Shown here: positions 59,393 to 64,000 of the stretch, piece by piece
How positions within the stretch are numbered: the first letter of the stretch is position 1
How the letters are laid out: each line of letters begins with the position of its first letter
NCBI RefSeq assembly: GCF_016811915.1
Contig: NZ_CP069127.1
Location: forward strand, 2,889,001 to 2,953,000
Reading direction: 5' to 3'
Length of the DNA stretch: 64,000 nt
From: Brevibacillus choshinensis
Lineage (GTDB): Bacteria; Bacillota; Bacilli; Brevibacillales; Brevibacillaceae
The notes under the pieces: model-generated
What the model was told of the DNA's origin: nothing
Databases searched by the model: none
The model's input: the letters and a program-made list of their open reading frames with translations, nothing else
Program-made: the position numbers and the translations under genes

Positions 59393-60589
59393 TCAGATCC
59401 CGGGTTCATACGAAGTGATGGGAATGTCGTCATATTCCTCGGGATCAAGCTCATCGATACTGCCCGTGGCAACCGCGTCAAGGATGCCGTATAATCCTGT
59501 TTCCACTGCTTTGACCAATTGCCCTTTTTTCTTTTGACCCATGCTCTGAGTCTGACCGCGGACTTCAAACAGCACGGTTCCGCTGCCATTGAGAGCGAAT
59601 GCCCCGAGAGCCGTCCCGGGAAGATCGATCTTTTGATCGTACAGGCTGATGTTATTAAACGGGGAGCTGCCCATGGATCGAAGCGCATGGTAAGCCGCCA
59701 GATTGAGCTGTCTGGAAAAATCGTAGTTATATTTGTCTTTATACTCTTCGTACTTTTCTCCCGCCGAGCTGTTCGGGTCAGCAACAAAGCGACCGGACAG
59801 AGAAAGCGTCACGACATCATTTGTGCCGTCCACATAATAAAAAGGTCCTTGATGATGGAGGTCTATGTATACATCGACTTGTCCGAAGTCGTCCTGGAGC
59901 GATTGATAGACATCGCGCACCGTTTGCGCTTCAGGTGTGATAAACCAGCCTGGTTTGGAAGAGCTGCCTGGGAAATCAGAAGCTTGAGGCGAGTAATTCA
60001 GATCAGGATTGTAATCGCGATTGACGTCAAAGCCAGGCGTCGCGGCATAGTCATCTCCCTGACGAGGGGTGGTGTAGTAATTCCACGCAGGTTTTGCACC
60101 AGCGAGCTGAGGAAATGCGTCGACGATTTCGTCCCATGTCATGTCATTACCCCGACGATCCAAGTAGGCGGCGTCCGGGTTCATCATCGGCATGGCAACC
60201 AGTGTGATTTCCTTTCGAATTTGCTTTGCTTCCGGAGAGTTGCTGGATCCAAGATACTGGAGGATGCTGACGAGCGCTTCCGTTCCGGTCGGTTCATTCC
60301 CGTGAATTTGGCTGGTGATAAAGACGACCTTTTTCCCAGAGCCGACTGTCGCTTTGAAGATATCCCGGTCACGATTTGACTTTCCGACGACTTCCAGGCT
60401 GACTTGACCATTGCTATTGTTCTCGATCTTTTTCAACTGCTTTACCAATTGGTCATAGCTTAAGAAACCGGAAATCGAGTAGTTTTGCTGCTCTGGTGTA
60501 CCTGGAGAGGTGTTGCCCGCAGCGAATCCAGGTGAAACAAGACTTGCTGTCAAAAGGAGAGCACCCGCGATAGAACATGCTTTTTTCAT
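59393..60589 (-). CDS. Secreted M14-family zinc carboxypeptidase
   Basis: A 398-residue secreted protein. The start is the ATG at 60589 with TAGGAGGACTGATC upstream, giving the signal peptide MKKACSIAGALLLTASLVSP. Zinc ligands fit M14: His96 and Glu99 in IHGNEPTG, and the third His in VYIDLHHQG. The catalytic Glu is in TVLFEVRGQ and the substrate Arg in FDVNRDY. It is divergent from a second, shorter M14 gene. These may be peptidoglycan or protein carboxypeptidases; specificity is unknown. Confidence 0.87.
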   Translation of the reverse strand: MKKACSIAGALLLTASLVSPGFAAGNTSPGTPEQQNYSISGFLSYDQLVKQLKKIENNSNGQVSLEVVGKSNRDRDIFKATVGSGKKVVFITSQIHGNEPTGTEALVSILQYLGSSNSPEAKQIRKEITLVAMPMMNPDAAYLDRRGNDMTWDEIVDAFPQLAGAKPAWNYYTTPRQGDDYAATPGFDVNRDYNPDLNYSPQASDFPGSSSKPGWFITPEAQTVRDVYQSLQDDFGQVDVYIDLHHQGPFYYVDGTNDVVTLSLSGRFVADPNSSAGEKYEEYKDKYNYDFSRQLNLAAYHALRSMGSSPFNNISLYDQKIDLPGTALGAFALNGSGTVLFEVRGQTQSMGQKKKGQLVKAVETGLYGILDAVATGSIDELDPEEYDDIPITSYEPGI

Positions 60590-60783
60590 GATCAGTCCTC
60601 CTACAGTTGGAAAATTTTGTTGCAGCAAACATATAAATCATAGTTTATTTGATAGATCAGCGTGAATGGATACAAGGGATTATTTTCAGTCAATTAAAAA
60701 TATTAAAAAAGTACTATAGAAAATCTTGCCAGACAAAATCTATGATTATGTACGAGACGACGACAAACTAGAGGAGGGTGTTT

Positions 60784-61833
60784 ATGAAAAAGCAATTCGC
60801 AGCAATTTCTTTAGCAAGTGTACTAGCGGTAAGCGGTGTGTCTATGACTGCAGTCCCGGCGGGAGCTACGGGTGAGGGGCCCAACTACAAGGGCAACGAA
60901 ACCGTGCAAACGGAAATTCTTCATACATATCAAGAGATGGCAGATTATCTGAAAACACAAGACGAGAAACAAAAAGCCATGCAGCTTGAGGTAATCGGAA
61001 AGACCGTGAAGGGGAGAGACATTTATCTCGCAAAATATATAACCGATGAAAAGAACCCGACAGTCCTCTTTCTGACGCAGCAGCATGGCAATGAGCAGCT
61101 TACGACAGAAGGCGCACTGGAATTCATCAAGCATCTCGGTACGAATAAAACCAAAGGCGTGTTAGACAAGGTCAACATTTTGATCGTGCCGATGCTGAAT
61201 GCCGACGGGGCGATGGGTGATGTGGACTTTTCTTTGGATGATTACATCGCAAAAGGACGCCATTTAACACGTTACAATGCCGTAGGAACGGATTTGAACC
61301 GCGACCATGTGGCCAAGCTGCAGCCAGAGACGAAGGCGCTTCATGAAAATGTGCTCGGCAAATACAAGATTGATTACATGATTGATTTGCACCACCAAGG
61401 AACGCAAAGCGAAATCAATGGGAAGCTCGTGTCTGGCTCCATCCTCTATCCTACGAATGCGAAGGTAGCACCGGAGGTAGTGGAAAAGTCGAAGCGACTC
61501 GGTGCAATCGTATATGGTGCAGTGGACTCGACAGGATGGGGCCTGATCGGGAAATACAATGGCGGCTCCGAGTTAACAATCGGTCGCAACGGAATCGCCA
61601 ACGAGTATGGGATTGCCACGCTGCTCTTTGAAATGCGGGGAATGTCTGATCATTCGTCGGAATCGGCTATCCTGGGTCAAAAAAGCAATGGCTACTTGAT
61701 CAAGCAAACCATCACCACGCTGGATGCGACAGTAAGGGCAATTGCAGATGGCTCGATTGAAACAGTGGATGCGAGCTTCTGGGATACGCTGCCCCAGCAA
61801 ACTAGCAGAAGCAACGGGGAAGAAGGCGAATAA
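60784..61833 (+). CDS. Secreted M14-family zinc carboxypeptidase (paralog)
   Basis: A 349-residue secreted protein from the ATG at 60784 behind GAGGAGGG, with signal peptide MKKQFAAISLASVLAVSGVS. Zinc ligands are His101 and Glu104 in TQQHGNEQ and the His in DLHHQGTQ. The catalytic Glu is in LLFEMRGMS and the Arg site is GTDLNRDH. It shares the layout of the divergent gene but has a shorter N-terminal part and insert, so the two are diverged paralogs and not a recent duplication. A strong terminator follows. Confidence 0.87.
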   Translation: MKKQFAAISLASVLAVSGVSMTAVPAGATGEGPNYKGNETVQTEILHTYQEMADYLKTQDEKQKAMQLEVIGKTVKGRDIYLAKYITDEKNPTVLFLTQQHGNEQLTTEGALEFIKHLGTNKTKGVLDKVNILIVPMLNADGAMGDVDFSLDDYIAKGRHLTRYNAVGTDLNRDHVAKLQPETKALHENVLGKYKIDYMIDLHHQGTQSEINGKLVSGSILYPTNAKVAPEVVEKSKRLGAIVYGAVDSTGWGLIGKYNGGSELTIGRNGIANEYGIATLLFEMRGMSDHSSESAILGQKSNGYLIKQTITTLDATVRAIADGSIETVDASFWDTLPQQTSRSNGEEGE

Positions 61834-61836
61834 AGA

Positions 61837-61871
61837 AAAGAACACCGTTCTCTATAAGGACGGTGTTCTTT
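61837..61871 (+). terminator. Terminator of the second M14 peptidase gene
   Basis: AAAGAACACCGT (61837-61848) pairs with ACGGTGTTCTTT (61860-61871), followed by a pyrimidine-rich stretch. Confidence 0.75.
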
Positions 61872-61941
61872 CCCTTTTTGATACGCTTACGCATTTGTCT
61901 GATAGGTTCCATTTTGTCCTTGGCTGTTGAGGCGAAGCCAT

Positions 61942-62865
61942 TTATTGCTTTTCCTCATTCACAATTAATTGAAACACATCTTTTCGGCTGTAGTGTCCCA
62001 CCACATCAAAGTCAAAATGCCCACGTGCGATATCATCTAAATCTAAAGTCGCATACAAAATTTCTTCTTTTCCAAACACAGGCTCTACTAAAAATTGTCC
62101 AAGCGGATTTACGATGCAGCTTCCACCGCGCGTGATTTCATGAGGCATTTTTTGCATTTCCTCTGTATTTAGTAAATCTTCTTCATACATATCCTTCGTA
62201 CTGTATTGATTGCAAGATAAAACAAAGCAACGTCCCTCAATCGCAATATGCTGCATCGAAGAGAACCAAGTATCTCGTGAATCAGCAGTAGGAGCAATAT
62301 AAATCTGAATCCCTTTTTCATACATGGCAGCTCGTGCTAGAGGCATATCGTTTTCCCAACAAATCAGGGAACCCATTCTACCATATGGCGTATCGAATAC
62401 AGGGAGCGTACTGCCATCCCCTTCACCCCAAATGAGACGCTCGCTTCCAGTCGGTTTTAGTTTTCGATGCTTACCCAGCAGCTTTCCATCGGGCCCAAAG
62501 AATATGGCTGTGCAATAGAGTGTGCCTCCGCTCGATTCTTGATCCCGTTCAATGACCCCGATCACCGTATAAGCGCCAGCTTTTTTCACGGCTTCGCCCA
62601 GTTGGTCGGTTTCTGGTCCGGGTACGGTGATGGCATTTTTTGCGTAACGTAAAAATTCATCTCGCCCCCTGTCAGAACGGTTTCCTACGACTGCCCCAAA
62701 GCTCATCCCCCGTGGATACGCAGGGATATACGCTTCTGGAAAAACAATGATCTTGGCACCTTGTTTTCCGGCTTCTTGGATGAAGTCAATTGCCTTATTG
62801 ATGCATTTTTCTTTATTCATTACGATCGAACCAGCCTGAACGACAGCAACTTTACAAGTAGTCAT
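61942..62865 (-). CDS. Nitrilase-family carbon-nitrogen hydrolase
   Basis: A 307-residue enzyme from the ATG at 62865, with AAAGGAGGGAATC upstream. The catalytic triad is complete: Glu44 in VFPEAYIPAYP, Lys135 in HRKLKPT and Cys169 in SLICWENDMP. The FPEAYIPAYPRG motif marks the true nitrilase/cyanide hydratase branch, not amidases. The usual reaction turns organic nitriles into acids and ammonia. It stands alone, and the physiological nitrile is unknown. Confidence 0.9.
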   Translation of the reverse strand: MTTCKVAVVQAGSIVMNKEKCINKAIDFIQEAGKQGAKIIVFPEAYIPAYPRGMSFGAVVGNRSDRGRDEFLRYAKNAITVPGPETDQLGEAVKKAGAYTVIGVIERDQESSGGTLYCTAIFFGPDGKLLGKHRKLKPTGSERLIWGEGDGSTLPVFDTPYGRMGSLICWENDMPLARAAMYEKGIQIYIAPTADSRDTWFSSMQHIAIEGRCFVLSCNQYSTKDMYEEDLLNTEEMQKMPHEITRGGSCIVNPLGQFLVEPVFGKEEILYATLDLDDIARGHFDFDVVGHYSRKDVFQLIVNEEKQ

Positions 62866-63032
62866 ATGATTCCCTCCTTTTCCCAAAATGGTAACAGAGA
62901 TGATATCGAATGTGAAAGATGTGATAGGAGGGAAAAGTCCATTTTTAAAAAATAGTGTAACTATACTGGGGAATGTGTACAATCCCTCCGATTGCTTGGA
63001 CCATAGAATATGGTAAAAGGAGGAGGATGCGT

Positions 63033-63449
63033 ATGGCACAAGTCAATGTCAGCAAACGTTTCAGAGTGCTTTGCAACCAGTTTTCTAGGATTTTAGGTGG
63101 GGAGCATGAAATCGACCCCGGTCCGGTATGCTTTGTCAGCCGAGCCAGGAGGTTAAACGCTTCGATTTTGGGAAGAAAGACGACATCGCCGCTGGTACGG
63201 TACCAACTGTTTTCGTTTGAAAGGCTGGATAGCACGGGGCGTGCTCTCTGCCTGGGTGAAACCGCCTGTTTTCAAAATCAAGCCAATCGATTGATTTCCA
63301 ACCTGCGCAGGGAAGGCATCAAAGTGACTGCACTGCATAACCACTGGCTGTTTGACAACCCCCGCTTAATGTATATTCACTGGGAATCCATTGACAATCC
63401 AATCGCTTTTGCTAGAAAGTCAAAACGAGCGATTGCCTTCTTGGGTTAA
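63033..63449 (+). CDS. DUF1259 (LppY/LpqO-like) protein
   Basis: A 138-residue protein from the ATG at 63033, after AGGAGGAGG. It has one DUF1259 repeat, recognised from TALHNHWLFDNPRLMYIHWE at residues about 102-121. Actinobacterial LppY/LpqO carry two repeats and a lipobox; here there is one repeat and no signal peptide, as in other Bacillus versions. Function is unknown. It is divergent from the nitrilase gene and ends at a strong terminator. Confidence 0.82.
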   Translation: MAQVNVSKRFRVLCNQFSRILGGEHEIDPGPVCFVSRARRLNASILGRKTTSPLVRYQLFSFERLDSTGRALCLGETACFQNQANRLISNLRREGIKVTALHNHWLFDNPRLMYIHWESIDNPIAFARKSKRAIAFLG

Positions 63450-63460
63450 GCGAAAATGAA

Positions 63461-63505
63461 AGGCTGCTGCATCCGTAGATTTCGTACGGAAGCGCAGCCT
63501 TTTTT
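63461..63505 (+). terminator. Rho-independent terminator of the DUF1259 gene
   Basis: AGGCTGC (63461-63467) pairs with GCAGCCT (63494-63500), with an inner TCCGTA/TACGGA stem, followed by a T-run. Confidence 0.8.
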
Positions 63506-63672
63506 CTTGCAGCAAACGAGGGAGCTCCCTTGCATCCAATCAGACCACGTAGATTGGTCGGAGCATTCACCATCGAGACGATGGAATAATACCCTACATT
63601 AACCCAATTTCTTTATGCGAAGTGTGTCTCTGAGTGAGTGGGATCCAAACTAGTCTTGTAGGGGAGTATCTA

Positions 63673-64000
63673 ATGAGTGAGCATAAACAGAAGGATGAGA
63701 AATTCATTTTTGATTACATTGTCGTAGGCACCGGTCCTGCAGGTTCTGTTCTTGCAAAGAAACTTACGGATGATAAAAAAACATCCGTTCTCGTATTGGA
63801 AGCAGGAGAAAATAACGATAAGGACACGCCAATTAGCGACTCTACGTTTGCATTAGAGCTAGAGGAGCTTTATCTTCCTCAATATTTTTGGCAGGGGGAA
63901 GGAATTCCGCAGGAAGAAGTAAATGAACGAAGTTTTGAATGGACGACCGGACGATTATTGGGTGGAGGCACTTCCATTAACACACAGCAGTATGTAAGGC
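63673..64000 (+). CDS. GMC-family flavin oxidoreductase, N-terminal part (runs off the window)
   Basis: The ATG at 63673 follows AGGGGAGTATC. The visible 109 residues give the FAD-binding Rossmann motif FDYIVVGTGPAGSVLAKKL, then VLVLEAGE, and the GMC signature region TGRLLGGGTSIN. These are the ADP-binding and first GMC motifs of glucose-methanol-choline oxidoreductases such as choline or alcohol dehydrogenases. The substrate domain lies outside the window, so specificity cannot be judged. Confidence 0.85.
   Translation, partial: MSEHKQKDEKFIFDYIVVGTGPAGSVLAKKLTDDKKTSVLVLEAGENNDKDTPISDSTFALELEELYLPQYFWQGEGIPQEEVNERSFEWTTGRLLGGGTSINTQQYVR

Noticed and set aside
59519..60379. 286-codon open frame on the plus strand
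   Set aside because: Antisense to an M14 peptidase with all catalytic residues. The composition is that of a shadow frame.

Overview
The window looks like chromosome of a spore-forming, low-to-mid GC Firmicute of the Paenibacillaceae, most probably Brevibacillus. This rests on strong AGGAGG-type ribosome binding sites, frequent GTG/TTG starts, a KinB-like sensor kinase, a SpoVB-like flippase, a BcrC-type phosphatase and many small transcription factors paired with oxidoreductases. The genus is inferred from gene content, not from a database match. I see no rRNA, tRNA, CRISPR array, prophage or insertion sequence.

Layout. 1-2.8 kb: the end of a glucitol-type PTS operon (IIA end, a SAF-domain NAD(P) oxidoreductase, a SorC regulator, a small zinc-ribbon protein), then an aldo/keto reductase remnant. 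3.3-6 kb: a YdeI-like protein, an orphan sensor kinase and a VOC protein. 6.4-9 kb: a sugar locus with a frameshifted PfkB kinase, a DeoR regulator and a D-lyxose isomerase; the kinase and regulator share a candidate operator. 9-16 kb: a MarR-GNAT fusion, a MerR regulator, membrane proteins, a secreted copper-amine-oxidase-N protein, a DUF4272 protein and HU. 16-25 kb: an SDR stress protein, an old-yellow-enzyme reductase, an MFS/TetR divergent pair with matching operators, an aldehyde dehydrogenase, a phosphatase, BcrC and another MFS carrier. 25-37 kb: SpoVB-like flippase, secreted amidase, FMN-binding glutamate synthase-like protein, several GNAT/MarR/HxlR/VOC/NUDIX genes, a membrane-anchored tandem DJ-1/PfpI protein and an orphan response regulator.

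37-40 kb holds an unfamiliar three-gene cassette: a cysteine-cluster protein and two glycine-zipper membrane proteins, the second with a PD-(D/E)XK-like nuclease motif. 40-44.5 kb: a GAF-PucR regulator divergent from an aldehyde dehydrogenase and a 3-hydroxyisobutyrate dehydrogenase-family gene. 44.7-48.1 kb: a Fur-boxed ferric iron ABC operon.

48.6-55.3 kb is the most interesting region. A UbiA-family protein with the signature of decaprenyl-phosphate phosphoribosyltransferase is followed by DprE1- and DprE2-like enzymes, a GT-C glycosyltransferase and an LTA-synthase-like protein. Together they suggest synthesis of a polyprenyl-phosphate arabinofuranose donor and its use on a surface polymer, a pathway best known from mycobacteria. 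55.8-57.5 kb: a CysJ-like reductase without the flavodoxin domain beside a broken LysR gene. 57.8-64 kb: an MFS carrier, two divergent secreted M14 peptidases, a nitrilase, a DUF1259 protein and the start of a GMC oxidoreductase.
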